Position numbers and translations under genes: made by a program. Below, in pieces: positions 44,143 through 56,300 of a stretch of DNA of 64,000 bases; position 1 is the first letter of the stretch, and each line of letters opens with the position of its first letter. This DNA is from Alligator mississippiensis. Its lineage: Eukaryota > Chordata > Crocodylia > Alligatoridae. A model generated the notes under the pieces. The model saw only the letters and a list, made by a program, of their open reading frames with translations, was not told the DNA's origin and made no database searches. Location of the stretch: contig NC_081837.1 of the NCBI RefSeq assembly GCF_030867095.1, forward strand, positions 18,045,001-18,109,000, in the 5' to 3' direction.

Positions 44143-45096
44143 CCAGACACATCAGCTCGTGTATGGAGAAGACTCGATTAATTGAGTCTGCTCCAACACA
44201 CGGGATCTCTGGCCCATTACAGCAGACAAATATACGTGGATAAATGTCCAAGGTGCCTAAGGAGGCGCACAGCATCGCAGTGGTTAAAGGAAGAGATGGT
44301 ACAGAAGGGCTAATGCACCACACATCGCACAAGGTAGCCCCACATCACCTGCAATGGGAGCAGGAACCTCCTGGCTTGAACTCAGCCCCCTGATTTAGTC
44401 AGTTCAATTCTCAGGTCCAGAAATGCAAACATTTGAAATATCCATATTTAAAACTGCAGGTGGCCATGTAAATCTCATTAGGGGATCTGTGCGTGGGGTG
44501 TCCCCATATCTTGTCTGTCCTGCCTGACCGGTCTGTAAACACAGCTGCCCACCCAGCAGTGGCTGCATCTGTGTGCTGGGAGGGACGTGACTGTGCGGAA
44601 GAGGCGCACTGTGTCTCCTGTTGGAGCTTGTGCAGTACCGGGGCCAGGTGCCGCAAATCTCCCCGCAAAAGAACGTGTGTCCTCAGCAGCCTGGTGTCTC
44701 CCTGCTACCCCTGCACACACGGAGCTGCCAGCGGCTCCTGGCTCTTATTTGACTGAGAAAGTCACAGACCAGGGGAGCAAAAGCCCTTCTGTGAAAACTC
44801 AGCACATCACCTCATCCACCACTGTGCTAAACCCCTCCTGCCTCTCCAGCCAGGCACAGCTCTTGTGTCACTCAGCCCTGCTTCCTTTCTTGATGCTGAT
44901 AGCAGAACAGACCGCATCTCTGCTTCCCAGCTCCTGGGGACTCACTGGAAGGAAAAGCCAGGTTTCACTTCGGCCTTGGCAACCCCAAAAGCAATGGCTG
45001 TGCTAAGCACCCGCTGCTCCCCTCACGCTGCAGTCCCCCTGGGCAGCCCAGGCACAGCCCCAGGCAGCAGGGCTGAGCACTGATCCAGTCAGATGA
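44143..45096. other. No recognised gene
   Basis: No domain or repeat family recognised; short frames only. Confidence 0.5.
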
Positions 45097-45300
45097 CAGG
45101 ATCCCAGAGCAGTGGGGCTGGGAGGGACCTCCAGAGCTCACATCTAACCCCTGCCTGAGGCAGGACCAGCCCTGGCCAACCCATGCCAGGCACATCCACT
45201 GACTGGCCTCTTAGCAACACTACAGTCAACCCTGACACTACACTGGACATAACACGCAAACCGGCCACAACTAAAGCAGAGGGGTTACCCCAATACCTTG
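45097..45300 (-). mobile_element. CR1 3' fragment, minus strand
   Basis: AGCAGTGGGGCTGGGAGGGA, then ACCTCCAGAGCTCACATCTA and CCCTGCCTGAGGCAGGACC. This is the reverse complement of a CR1 3' end. The downstream text CAACCCTGACACTACACTGG corresponds to the same subfamily as at 47685. Confidence 0.75.
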
Positions 45301-46499
45301 GACTGGGGACCCAGGGAGTCTTTGGGAAAATGAAAGCTCAAGAGACAGGAGTTTCCACTCCACTCACGTAGGTTTTCTCAGCACTCACTGCAGGGGAGCA
45401 GCAATCAGCCAGGAAAGAAGCCCTCTCCCAGGCCAGCTCCACAGAGCAGCAGGGAGAGCTGTATGACCTGGCTTTGCTATGCTATGGGGCTCAGCCCCGG
45501 TGCTGAGAGATAAGAGGGAGCCAGGGGAGAGAGACAACAGTATGGCGGGTGCTGCAGGGTTAGGAGAGGAGCCTGGCCTCTCGTTGCTGCAGACACTCTC
45601 GGGCCTTCCGGGGGGTGCCGTTGTGTGGTCACATAGCTCACAGGCTGGTGACACTGGTTCCCTGCTGCCCAGATGCCTTGGTCTTCTTCTGAATCCGGGC
45701 AGGAATTGAGATCAGACCATGCCAGGGTAGCACCCACCAGGAGCTTTTTTAGGTCTACAAAGCAGGAAAGCAGGGCAGCGTCCTCCCCTGCATGACCACG
45801 CACAGGCTGTGCCTCTGGTCTGCTTGTTCCCAGTGTATTTCCCCTCCTGCCTTCCAGAATGTGCCCAGGCCTGAAGGAGCTGTGCACCAGCACTGGGGTG
45901 GGACAGGGAATCAAGGCTTGTCCAGTGTAGCTACATGCACTGCACAGCCCAACACAGAGGGAGCAGGATGGAACAACTGCTGCTTTGTACCCAGTTGTCC
46001 CAGATGGATGTCAGCACAGTTGCATGTTATGGGCAGGCTACAACAAATAGCTGCTTCTGTCTAAAGAAGCACCGAGGCACATAAATAACCAGCATCTAAT
46101 ATATACTACAAGGCAGTTCACCACAATACAATATAATAGGAAATAAAACAATATAATATAACTTAACCTAGCCTAACCTAACATCATATATAGGGGGAAA
46201 GGAGAGGCAGGGAGGGTGGTGAGGGCTGGAGAGGGAAGGGGCAGAACAGAGGGAGTAGCTTTCTGGTGCTGATTTTCTGCCCTACATCATACAGCCCCCA
46301 CATCCACTCCTTCATGCTTGATGTCCTGCAGACCAGGTCCTGAAATACAAAAAGGCAACAGAGAAACTTTCAGCAACTTCCCAGGTGGCAGAGGAGGGAG
46401 AAAAAACAAAGGGTGATGTATAGGGGTGTGCAGAGACCACCACACAGCTGGAATCAATTGTCAGGACCCTTAGCAAATACTCTGAGCACAGCCTTGCTG
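45301..46499. other. No recognised gene
   Basis: An AT-rich patch with AATATAATATAACTTAACCT repeats lies at 46120-46185. No coding domain. Confidence 0.5.
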
Positions 46500-47345
46500 T
46501 CCCACAGGGCACCAGCTCATCAGAGCTGTCTTCACCCATCCATCCTGCCCAGCTGCCTAGAAGTTCGTCCTGACTAACATCAGCTGAGTCACAAGAGTAG
46601 AAACTTCTACCAAGGAGACAGGGTGGACCCCACAGTGTGCTGGGGTTCCCACAGCACTGACACCTGCTGCTTGCGTGGGACATATGTTGGAAATCCAGTC
46701 TCTAGCAGTGGGAACTGTCCCCAGGGGTAGGGCAAACAATGCCCCCATGCAGTGAGGAAGCTTGCCCACGGTGCCAAGAAGAGGCAGGCACCAAACCCTA
46801 GGCCCTCTCCCCACTGAGCTCTACCCAGCAGCCACTGGGGCTCTACTGTTCTCGCATCTTACCAGGAGGGAGCTGGGGGCCGCGGGTCACAGTCCGTGTT
46901 CCCAGAGAGGCGTGGGAACTGCCATAGTACAGCCGTAGAATCATCTTCAGTGGCTGCAGTGAAAGGCATCGTGACATGGCATCAGTGAGAGAGAAGAAAA
47001 CTCATGGGATTAAAACCAATACAAAACCATGGCCACACCCTGATCCCAACGGGGCGGCACCCCCGGCAATGCCCATGGCTGTGCCTGGGTGACTGCACTG
47101 CTGCCAGTGAAAGCTGCTGTCTGTTGCTAACCCTCACTTCCATCCAGCTATTCGTTCCCGGTCCCTATTCCAGGGTTAGTCTCCCTAAACCTCTCACTGC
47201 TGCTATCAATTCCTGCCCAGGGCCCCTTCCCTAGAAGATGTGTCCTAGAAGACTTCCTCTGAGTCCCAGCTGTGGGGCTCCTAGGTGTCAAGAGATATCT
47301 CTGGTGAGTAACACAAGACATGTCTGAGGGGAGAGGTGATGGAGC
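46500..47345 (-). repeat. Diverged local duplication, copy 1
   Basis: Blocks near 46500-46735 match 49077-49290 (GGAGACAGGGTGG, CCCACAGCACTGA, GTTGGAAATC, CCCCAGGGGTAG). Blocks at 46780-47210 match 50085-50510 (CCTAGG, GTCTTACC-like, CGTGGG..CTGCCAT.GTACAGCC, GTGACATG, AAAACCAATGCAA, TGTTGCTAA). 47287-47340 matches 49768-49820. The order is partly changed between the copies. Confidence 0.65.
46863..46953 (-). other. Exon-like segment A1
   Basis: On the minus strand a pyrimidine-poor but AG-ending acceptor (CACTGCAGCC|ACTGAAG region) and a donor CTG|GTAAGATGC bound 91 bases. The homologous segment at 50182-50274 is bounded by the same signals (GTAAGACAC donor). Conserved splice-like borders in both copies suggest former exons. 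The open frames differ between the copies and neither encodes a domain I recognise. Confidence 0.3.
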
Positions 47346-47684
47346 TGCCTCCAAAACTCAGCCATCTTGTGTGAGCGCAGCCACTTCTGCTTTACACAAA
47401 GTTCCCATCACTGTAAATAATTTCAGGGCTTGGAAGCCCCCAATGCATGCGCTTCTGGAGATAATCTCTGTACAGGCCAGAGGCTGCACAAAGCAGTTGC
47501 TGTAAGGGGATACTGGGAAACTTAAGAGGAGACCAACCATAGAAAGCAGATTTCGGATGCTGCACCAAGCTGCACAGTTCTTGCCTGGAATCTGGAAATA
47601 AAATACAAATTATTTCCGATGGACTACCAGTTCTCAAAAGTGAAAAGAAACATTCACTAGTAACTTCACGTGAACAACTTAAAA

Positions 47685-48140
47685 CATAAAATCGTAGAGA
47701 AGTGGGGCTGGAAGAAGGGACCACCAGAGGTCACAGCCAGTCCAGCCCCTGCCTGAGAGAGGAACATCCCTATCCAAACCATCCCATACAATCCATCTTC
47801 TAAACTCTACATCAGACTGCCCTCAACCCTGACATGACGCAAGACCTAACACCCTCACCTGCCACAGGTGAAGCAGGAGAACCATGGCAGCCAACGTCCT
47901 GCTTCTATGAAATGTTATCAATATACACTTGAGAGATCTTGCATACAAGTCACACTCCCCACTACAGAGGAAGGAACCCCGCACCCCGACAGACCATACC
48001 AATCTCACCATGGGGTAAAATTCTTTCCTGACCCCAAATGTGGCGTTGGTCTGATCCTAGGCAGATGGGTAAGACCCTCTAGCCAGGAGCCTCTGGCTTT
48101 GGTCCCAGCAGAAGCATTGGCACAGCACAGTCAAGGTCCC
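47685..48140 (-). mobile_element. CR1 3' region, minus strand
   Basis: Starts with ATAAAATCGTAGAGAAGTGG and GGGCTGGAAGAAGGGACC, then CCAGTCCAGCCCCTGCCTGA. It carries on through GGTAAAATTCTTTCCTGACC and CAGATGGGTAAGACCCTCTA, a stretch known from turtle and crocodilian CR1 3' UTRs. About 450 bp, inverted. It lies between the two copies of the local duplication. Confidence 0.8.
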
Positions 48141-49069
48141 CAGCCATAACACCCTCAAGGCACATATGTCCCAAAAACATAACACCTTCACCGGCCTGTC
48201 TCCCCTGACGTCATAAAGAGGAAGAACAATCTGAGTGGCCTCAAGCTAATTCAATTCCCTTGCAATACACTTGAAGCTGAGATGACATGTAAACATATTC
48301 CAGCCCAGCACATGAAAGGGCAATTTCAAATACATCCTTACCACACGGGCCATTACTGGAGTGCAGAACTGGAAAATCTGTTACCACTAACAGACATGAT
48401 ACCTTTTGCATTGGCTCCAAGACATGCTGGATCCTCCCCTTCCCAGTGGGTCAAAGCTGACCAGGACTCCAAGTTTTTCCTGTCTGGAAAGTTTAGCATG
48501 ATGTTACTGGCAGAACTGTGAAGTCCAAGAGGTGCCCAGGAGGCCTGCTGTGTTAGGACTCGGGCAAGAGAAGACTGTGCAGCAACCCAGCACTTCCACT
48601 TCCAAGGGATGCAATTGGGAAAGGTGGAAAAATACAGGAGCTACTGCATGAAGAACTTCTCCACAGGAGCTTTAGGATTTCTGTTCCAATTGTATGATAA
48701 ACAGCTGACAAAAGCCTCCCAGTTGCTCGGCAGTCTCGCCTACCCATTAAGGCTGCCATGCTCTGCCACCTGATCTTGCAGGTTCCAGGCTTGGAGACAT
48801 TGGCCAATAGCCCCTAGGCAGAATGGGGTTTTCTACATGTCTGTACAAAACATGAATTATCTCAGTGGGAACCTCTGAGAAAGGCAAAAAGGCTGCAAAG
48901 AGACATTCATGGACAAAGGTTCCTGCATCATGAGTCTAGAGGAGGCTGGGGCACAAACCTCTGCTTCCAGCAGTACCAAACGTCTGATCTTGCATCACAA
49001 GGTTGGCTTCCCTGGCAGTGGGGCCAGGGTGAGTGATAGCACTGGCATGGTGTCATATGGGAATTGGAG
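48141..49069. other. No recognised gene
   Basis: Nothing recognised. The minus-strand frame 48553-48807 is short and without a known domain. Confidence 0.45.
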
Positions 49070-49354
49070 GGCACATTGTATTTCCATCACCTTCTCTCTC
49101 TGTCCATCCTGTCCATTTGGCTAGAAGTTGATACTTGGGATACTATAAGCATCCCAAGAATCAGAAACTCCTCTCAGAGAGACAGGGTGGGTCGCTTGGG
49201 TTTCTGTTCCCACAGCACTGATAGGTGCTGCCTGCTAGAGACACATGTTGGAAATCTAGCTTCAAGCAGTGTGAAGTGTCCCCATGGGTAGTGGCCTGAA
49301 GGGATCCTAGCCTGGGTTCAAAGGCACAAGTGGACAGCTGGGAGAAAAACTCAC

Positions 49355-49408
49355 CTCTGCCTGCCCTGGCTTCTTCCCAGACATGGCATCATCCTTGGTC
49401 CATGCCCT
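49355..49408 (-). other. Exon-like segment B, 54 bases
   Basis: On the minus strand GGCCTTGATCTTTTCAG precedes and GTGAGTTTTT follows, giving strong acceptor and donor. The 54 bases are open in the frame RAWTKDDAMSGKKPGQAE, a basic peptide. Small in-frame exons of this kind occur in cytoplasmic tails of membrane proteins. No family is claimed. It could be part of a real but undetected minus-strand gene, or chance. Confidence 0.3.
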
Positions 49409-50181
49409 CTGAAAAGATCAAGGCCATAAGCAAAAGGTACTTTCCACAAGCTAAGGTGATTGCTGATTAAACAAGGGGTCCCTCCACCTCCAGGCCTTCC
49501 GCTTTTCCCTGAGGAATACCCCTTGAGTTTGCAGATTCTGCCCAGGGCCAAGTGATCTTCTGGTTCTGCCTTGGTCTCCACCTGAGCTCAGCCCAGGTCC
49601 TCAGCACGGCAGGGGAGCCCCAGCCCTGCCTCTCTCAGCACAAGAGAGGGCTCGTGCACACATGGTGTCTGGGGGGAAACTGGGTGCTCAGGCAGCAGCT
49701 GTCCCAGCAGCAGAACAGCAGCACATCCGTGCAAAGGGCTCATTTGCTGGAAGCAGTGCAGCTTCTAAGTACCAAGAGATCTGGCTGAGGAGCAACACAA
49801 GCCTAGTCTGAGGGCAGACACTAGGACCACACCAGCCCTTTCAGGTTGGGATGGAGGACGAAAAGAACTAACCAGTGCTGGTGTCTCCAGCTGCCACAGC
49901 TGCTCACTTTTGAAGGGTGCCAAAACACCTGTTCCACCCTGCCACGCTCCCCTGCAGCGGGTTGGCCCTGCTGGACGCTGCCAGATGCACCTTGAACATT
50001 GTATTACTAGTTGGACCTTGAGACATTGCAATCTCAAAGTAGTGAGACAGAAAGGTATCCGACGCGACAGCAAAGATTTCCCAAGATGCAAAAAGGAGGC
50101 ACACACCAAGCCCCTAGGTCCTCTTGAACCTGTGCTCTGCCACCAAGCAGCTGTTGATGTCTTACTGTTATTGTGTCTTAC

Positions 50182-50274
50182 CGGGAGGGCACCGGGAGGT
50201 CGTCTGTCCAAAATCCTTTTCCTGGGAGGACGTGGGTACTGCCATGGTACAGCCCCCAGAAGCATCTTAAGTGT
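50182..50274 (-). other. Exon-like segment A2
   Basis: 93 bases between CTGCAG| and CCG|GTAAGACACA on the minus strand, homologous to 46863-46953. One frame through it is open (TLKMLLGAVPWQYPRPPRKR...). The mismatch in length (93 versus 91) shows a frameshift between the copies. Confidence 0.3.
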
Positions 50275-50520
50275 CTGCAGTGAAAGACATGGTGACATGA
50301 TGTCAGTGACGGAGAAGATGAAGCATTTGATTAAAACCAATGCAATGCCCAAGCCACAACCCCACTCCCAGTGACAGGCACCCCTAGCAATGCCCCTGGA
50401 TGCGCCTGGGTGAGCACTGAGACAGCTCTCAAGTAAAACGTAGTCAAAGCTGCTGACTGTTGCTAATGAGCATTTCCATCCAGTCCTTCACTTCCTGGTC
50501 CTCCTAAACCTCATGCATCT

Positions 50521-53355
50521 GCTATCAGTACCTCAAGTACGTCTCCCACCACCTCAAGGTTACTGATGCTCCTGATCCAGGCCACAGCCACCCCAGGCAG
50601 GAAGAGCCCTGTGCCCTTTCACTGGGAATAGCTCTGAGGGGATCTTACAGGTCAGATTCAGCAAAGCCCTTAGACAAGGATAACTCCTAGCTCCAAAGTG
50701 TTTTCCTACCTGCTAGCGAGATGCCATGGGATGTATTCATGGCACCTTTCCAGCCTGAAGTGGGGGTACTTAGCCTGCAGGGTGCTCATTTGCTGCATTT
50801 TGTAACTTCACAAACAAAGCATTTCTGTTTAGACCCTGCAATCCTGGCCACGGGGCTGCGTCCCACTCACCTGAGGAAAAACCTTGTCACTCACCTGATG
50901 CATGGGATTTAAGGAGTAGGACAGAGGCTATTTCAAACCAGTTATGTCTTGTTTGGATTGATAGTATTGCTGAGGCTCACCTGACACCCAGAGTGAGCCT
51001 CAGTCCTCAGCTGTCTAGTGCTCCATGCGCCCAACTGCTACCAGTCTTGTCCTTAGCCACTATATCTCCTGAGAGGCATAAGTGGCTCCATCTGTCCCTG
51101 TAGCCATACCCATGCCTTGCAGGTGGTACTTCATATCACTTCAGGGGGTCCCTGGCTCCATCACAACACTTGGACTGCTCAGGCCTCAAATCTTTGTTGG
51201 GGCTTCAGCTTTCCTGGCTTTGGTCCTTTTTCTCTGGCTGTGCTCCGTCAGCCAAGGTCCATGGCCTTGGACTTCAGGTTCTGGACTTCAATCCCGTCCT
51301 GTCCTTCTCAGGCTCCTTAGGCCCCTGACCCTGGTCTTGCCCATCTTGGGCTACTTGGGCCCCTGGCCCTGCTCTCAACCACCTTGAGCTGCTTGGTCCC
51401 CTGGCCCTAGACCTGGCAAAGCTGCTGCCTTGCATCCCCACCCCCAGGGTCCCTGACCCAGGCTGGGCTGCTCTCATGCTGCTCAGGCCCTTTAAGGTCT
51501 CTCCCCTCAGCACAGCTCTATGCTGGGTGTCTTGCAGGTGCCCCCGTGACTTCCATACCACCCCCATAGCCACAATCCAGTCCTCCAGTCTTAGACTTCA
51601 GTGTAACACAAGTATAAGCAAGCAGCTTCCCAAGCTAAACTTTACCCTCACTCTGGGTCAATGCCCCACCACAAGGCATACCTCCCTTTAGCTAGGCTGA
51701 CCATAACAAGATCATGGACATCCGGGACATTGCCCCAAACCTCTCCTCCCGCACTCTCACAAGCTGGCAGGGGGCTGGGTCGCTTTTAGGTGGGCAGCCG
51801 TTCCTGGCTGCTGCCTGCTAGCTGGGTTGTGCCACTCAGTGCTGTTCTGACTCCCTACCCTGCACCCCTGCATTTCCGAGGCACCCATTATAATTCTTCT
51901 CAGCCAGCCAGGCTGACCTCTTTAATCTGGGACTGTCTCGGCAAACCAGGCCAGGTGGTCACCCTTCCTTTAGCTGCTCTGTCTAGCACCCCTGGGTAGC
52001 TCGGGTGTCCATGGCACTGTTCCATGAGGCCTCTCTCTTCCAGGAGCTCCTTCTCCCCAGCATGCAGGGCAAGACTGCCCCTTTTGCCACAGGCCCTGGG
52101 CTTATATACCTCTAAGCCGCACCCCTTCCGGTCATGTGGCTCACCAGCCACACACAGGGGTTTCCCCTTTTCCCCATGGCCAGCACGTGCTCTCCTGCTG
52201 CAGCTGCACACAGCCCACTTGGCCCGCTGCACCCTCATTAAAGTGACAGGAGCCTCTGGCTTCCTGCCACGCCATTGATTCACACAGGAAACGGGTGCCG
52301 AGGGCGTTCCCTCTGACCTGATGATTTATTCTCTGACCAGGAAGATGAGCTGGAGAAAGATCCAGTCTGACAATGGAGGAGCAAAATGTTGGGAACACAG
52401 AGGAGAGGAGAGGAGAGGAGAGGAGAAGAGAGGAGAGGAGAGGAGGGCTGGCCGCCTCTCAGCAGAGGGTCACACAGCCCTGGGGTCCAGCACTGCCAGC
52501 GATGGGCCCTTCTTATTCCCATACCCAAGCCGAGGAGGTCTCCACTACTACCACGTGAATTCAGCTGCACTCTGCGAAGCAACTGTTTTGCCAGTGGTGG
52601 TCTCTCTTCTGTGAATCGTACTGACCAGAAGCCCAGGGGTCCTGGACACGGCTGCCTGGGGCCCCATGGAAAACAGTCCCAGCCGTCCACCTCTAAGGAG
52701 AGGCAGCGAAGGTAGGAAAAGCCCCACATTTCTCTCACTGCTCTCTCTGGAAAAATGTAACGTGGTATTTTCCCTAAACATTTCTCTTACCTCAGCAGAT
52801 GTTTTGGGGGACTCAGCCAGGCTCCCTCTCAGGGCTGATCCAAAACGCCCACAAGGTAGCAAACAAATTGCTCTCCGAGCTCGTCTCCTGTGCCACTGGC
52901 AGGCCCTGAGTGGAGAGAGGGGGTTAGCTGTGTGAGACTGGACTCCGGCAGAAGGCAGCGCAGGGGTCTGTATTTCAGACTACTAGAGTTGCAAGTCAAT
53001 GCTTTCACATGGAGATGGAGCTAATTGTCACGTGCATGTGAAATCAAGGCTGTTACAGGCAGGATGGCATGACCGATTTCTTGGCACTAAGCTTTGTTGC
53101 CAAACAGTGCCTATTAGGGCTAAGCAAAGCAGTTTGCGATGGCATTTCGAAACCCTCCACTTGCATGGCCTAAGAAACTGGGGAAAAGGAAAAAACAGAA
53201 GTAAAGCCTCCCTTTGGTATTTTTGAAGTGAGATGGTTCACACTATACCTGCAAACTATATTTCTGTTTCAGTCTTTACCTGAATGTATTTGTTTTGAAA
53301 TGCATCTCCCCAAATTCAAATGAAATGCTTCAAGTACACACCAACTGCTGAAACT
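50521..53355. other. No recognised gene
   Basis: Mixed composition. Short frames on both strands without domains. A pentanucleotide microsatellite is listed separately. Confidence 0.45.
52401..52446. repeat. (AGGAG)n microsatellite
   Basis: Nine units of AGGAG with one imperfect unit (AGAAG). Confidence 0.95.
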
Positions 53356-53480
53356 TCCTTAGCCTGACGAAGGGTTTTTGAACTTGAAAGCTTGCTTAAT
53401 AACTATTCTCCAACTATTTGGGTTGGTCTAATAAAAGATATCAAATTCACTCAAGGAACCTTGTCTGCCTCCTTCAAGCA
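53356..53480 (+). mobile_element. Penelope-type 3' tail with hammerhead-like core
   Basis: CTGACGA at 53364 and GAAA at 53386-53389 enclose an AAG...CTT stem with a T-rich loop. GGTTGGTCTAATAAAAGATA and CAAGGAACCTTGTCTGCC follow. The TTGGTCTAATAAAAGATAT block is a common tail in reptile genomes that I associate with Penelope-like or related elements; the family assignment is from memory. The same core layout occurs at 18787. Confidence 0.5.
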
Positions 53481-54950
53481 AAACATTCGTTGCCTTCTTA
53501 GCTTGCCTTGGCTACTGCCTGAAAAACCAAATCCTCAGACACTTGCCATGGTCACAGGGGTGAGATTTCACTTCACAGCTGAACAGAAATGGGATTATTT
53601 CCCTCAGAGGAAGTAGCATCTCCTCTAGTTCAAGGTCTCCATATCCCCAGACACCTGCTGCTCAGCTTCCTTTCCAGGCAACATTCCCAGAAGACCAGTC
53701 GAAATGCTAAGGAAGAGAACAGCCCAGGTAGGGGCTAAAAATCAGATGATGCCCACAAATAAGGGATTGTGCATCGCACCCTGAAAGGAGGGGCATAGTT
53801 AAAAAGGGAGCTCGCCACACTATGGATTCTCCGTACGCCTGGAGACAAGCAGTCCCCACGGGCAGAAAGAGATTCTGCCGACTAAGTGAGAGCAGCAGGC
53901 AGCTGTCGCCTGAAAGGGCGGCCGGGATACCTGGGAAGGAGTTGATGGAGTGGCCTGGCCATCTTTGGAAGCAGGCTCTTGTTTTGCCAGAGTCTGAAAA
54001 AAGGAAACCCAGGTAGTCAGACAGTCTTCCAAGGGTTTTGTGGCTCCAGCAAAACTCAGCATCAGTCAAACACAGAACACAAGTAAATCACACATAATAC
54101 ACTGAAGCAAAGCCAGAGACAGTCGGTTCTGTTTGCTCTGTAAGGAGAGAAGGAGTAAGCCAGCAGTAAAGAGCGGGCACAGCCAGATGTCAGTCCTTCC
54201 TAGGGAACGCCTCTGTGGGCACAGCACGTTCCCCAGGCTGTTTCCCTCAGGGGGGTTGTAACTGGTCAAGCAGTTTCCAAAACCTGCTCCCACAGGAATG
54301 GCTCCATCTCTGCTCCATCAACTCAGGTGAGATTGTGCCATTAAACCAAGGGGATTCACTAGAAACAATTCCAGCCACCTCTACAGCTTTACCCAGCCGA
54401 CAAAAGCCTCCTCGCTGTTTGGGAGTGTCACCCACTGGGTGCCTATGCACCTGCTCTGACCCGCTCTATTTAGAACCCAGCTCAGTGACTCTGGCCAAGT
54501 CCTGGAGGGCCGACCGCCTTGGATGGCATTAACGGTGGTGCAATGAAGCTGCTTTCTGGCTGGGGCCCTGGATGAGGTCAGAAAAGTTATTTAAAGTTGC
54601 GGCCACTTGGCCTGATCCCTCTTCTTGTTCCTGGGGTGCTGAAGTCTGAATGCTGATTTGGGAGCCAGGAAAGCCTGATACCCATGGGCGGGGGGCGGCG
54701 GGGGGGCACCCATGCTCTTCACCGATGAAGCAAACTGAAACAATGTGCAGGACAAGCCTCAGGAACAGCAAGAGAAAATCTCTCAGGGCTTGAGACCTCT
54801 GTTCTCTCCCTCTGCTTTCTGGGTTTTTGAGTGGGATGAAGCTGTGTGAGGGACATCAATCCCTGCAGCAAACTGGCCAAGGTTGAAACCTGGCGTGAAT
54901 CCAAAACACCATAAAACCAGTGGGACGTGTTCCTTTATTAGTATGATGAG
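53481..54950. other. No recognised gene; upstream flank of ERV
   Basis: No LTR or primer site of the retrovirus that starts at 54951 could be recognised, so the 5' LTR is either absent or too diverged. On the plus strand a 31-base segment with splice-like borders at about 54296-54326 is probably chance. Confidence 0.4.
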
Positions 54951-56297
54951 ATGTCCAAAAGGCGAACAAAATCTCAAACTAAAAGTCTAAAAGACTCTCA
55001 AAAAAAATTAAAACAGCAGTTAAAAGCTGTTCGGGAAAAATTGGCTGCTCCCCCAAATTACACGCCAGCCACCGCACCAATGTATCCAGCATTGCCAGGG
55101 GTGCCCCCACTGCCAAAGCCAGCAAAGAATATCCTTAACTTTTGTTCGAACCCTGCTCTCCTGAAACTCCCACATCAGCAACAACCGGTTCAACATCAGG
55201 CTGCAGCCCAGGCTAGTAACCCATTAGCTGAAGCTCCTTTGGTAAACTCATCTACGGAGCTTAATAGTCCGAACTCATCCACCATACCTGCCACTCAATC
55301 ATCACCAGTGTGGCAATTTACTCCTGGGTCACAACCCACTACAGGTGTATTTAGAAGAATGAGAATAGGCACGGAAAGATCTGCCATTAATCTTAGATCC
55401 CGGGATGTACAAATTCTCCCCCTAAGACAAATGCCAGGCATTGGCACCAATGGACAAAATATAGTAACCATGCATGCACCCTGGACTTCAGGTGATCTCT
55501 ACAATTTAACTCAAAAATTCCCCAAAATCAGGGAAGACCCAGAAAAATTTCAGGAAGAATTGCAGACTGTTATAAATTGTTATAATCCAACATGGGCTGA
55601 CATTAATCAGCTCATGCGATCCATTTTGCCCAAGGAAACTATGCTGAGTCTGTACGCTGCCAGTACTTGGCCAGATCAAAACCCAGGGACTGGCCAAGAC
55701 TTTATTGACAAGAGAAATGCTTTGGTTCGGGCAGTTCTCACAATTTGCCCAAAAAAGGCAGACTGAACCAAAATAAATACCTGTAAACAAAACAAAAATG
55801 AACACCCCAGTGACTATTTGGAACTCCTCAAACAGGCATTTGAACGATATTCAGGAATGGATGACCGGGTCGAAAATGCTAAACAAGCAATAGTGGCAGC
55901 ATTCGTCCAGGGACTTAACCCTAAAATTGCTGAGAAAATTCAAACAGTTATTATTGGCTGGGAAACTAAAGATTTGACTGACGTCCTTGCTGCAGCTAAC
56001 CATTTTCATAACAAATTGGAATGGTTCAAAGACAATGCTGAGTTTAAGTTAATGGCCTTACAGATTTCTCAGTTGCAGGGTCCAGGTACAGGAAGGGGAT
56101 GAGGACAGGGAAGGAGAGGCCCCAGTAGATTCAGGGGAAGAGATAGATCCTCAGGCCCACAAAACCCAGGCTATGGGAACCAATGTCATTATTGCAAGCA
56201 AGAAGGACATTGGAAATCAGAATGCCCCAACCGCCCCGGCCAAGGACCCAGCCCCCAGCCCCCACCTCCTCTTCCTGTCAGTTTTCCCAGTGTTGAA
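54951..56297 (+). pseudogene. ERV gag
   Basis: Begins MSKRRTKSQTKSLKDSQKK. A Pro/Gln-rich region follows. The capsid has LPLRQMPGIGTNGQ and HAPWTSGDLYNLTQKFP (about residues 150-190), matching the start of gamma-type capsid, then WADINQLMRSILPKETML. After a stop (55764-55766) the frame continues with FERYSGMDDRVENAKQAI and a second stop (56100). A knuckle CHYCKQEGHWKSEC lies at 56184-56225. Structural polyprotein of the virion; here interrupted by two stops in addition to the terminator. Confidence 0.88.
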
Positions 56298-56300
56298 TAG
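56298..56300 (+). other. In-frame UAG at gag/protease border
   Basis: TAG lies in phase with gag (54951) and with the protease frame after it. In gammaretroviruses such a UAG is read through to make Gag-Pol. A readthrough pseudoknot downstream was not tested. Confidence 0.6.

Larger units (their letters stand above)
49070..50520 (-). repeat. Diverged local duplication, copy 2
   Basis: Counterpart of 46500-47345, with an additional stretch (49290-49760) that contains a possible small exon. The spacing between matching blocks is 2.5-3.3 kb. The divergence, judged by eye, is large (many substitutions and indels), so the duplication is old. Confidence 0.65.

Noticed and set aside
46863..50274. 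Exon-like segments as MHC class I cytoplasmic tail exons
   Set aside because: The resemblance is limited to short length and basic/Ser-rich peptides; no immunoglobulin or membrane exon was found.
52401..52446. Tandem repeat considered as CRISPR-like or regulatory array
   Set aside because: Pure pentanucleotide microsatellite without spacers; the genome is vertebrate.
54296..54326. 31-base exon-like segment on the plus strand
   Set aside because: Acceptor and donor look fair, but it is isolated, out of multiples of three and without homologue in the window.
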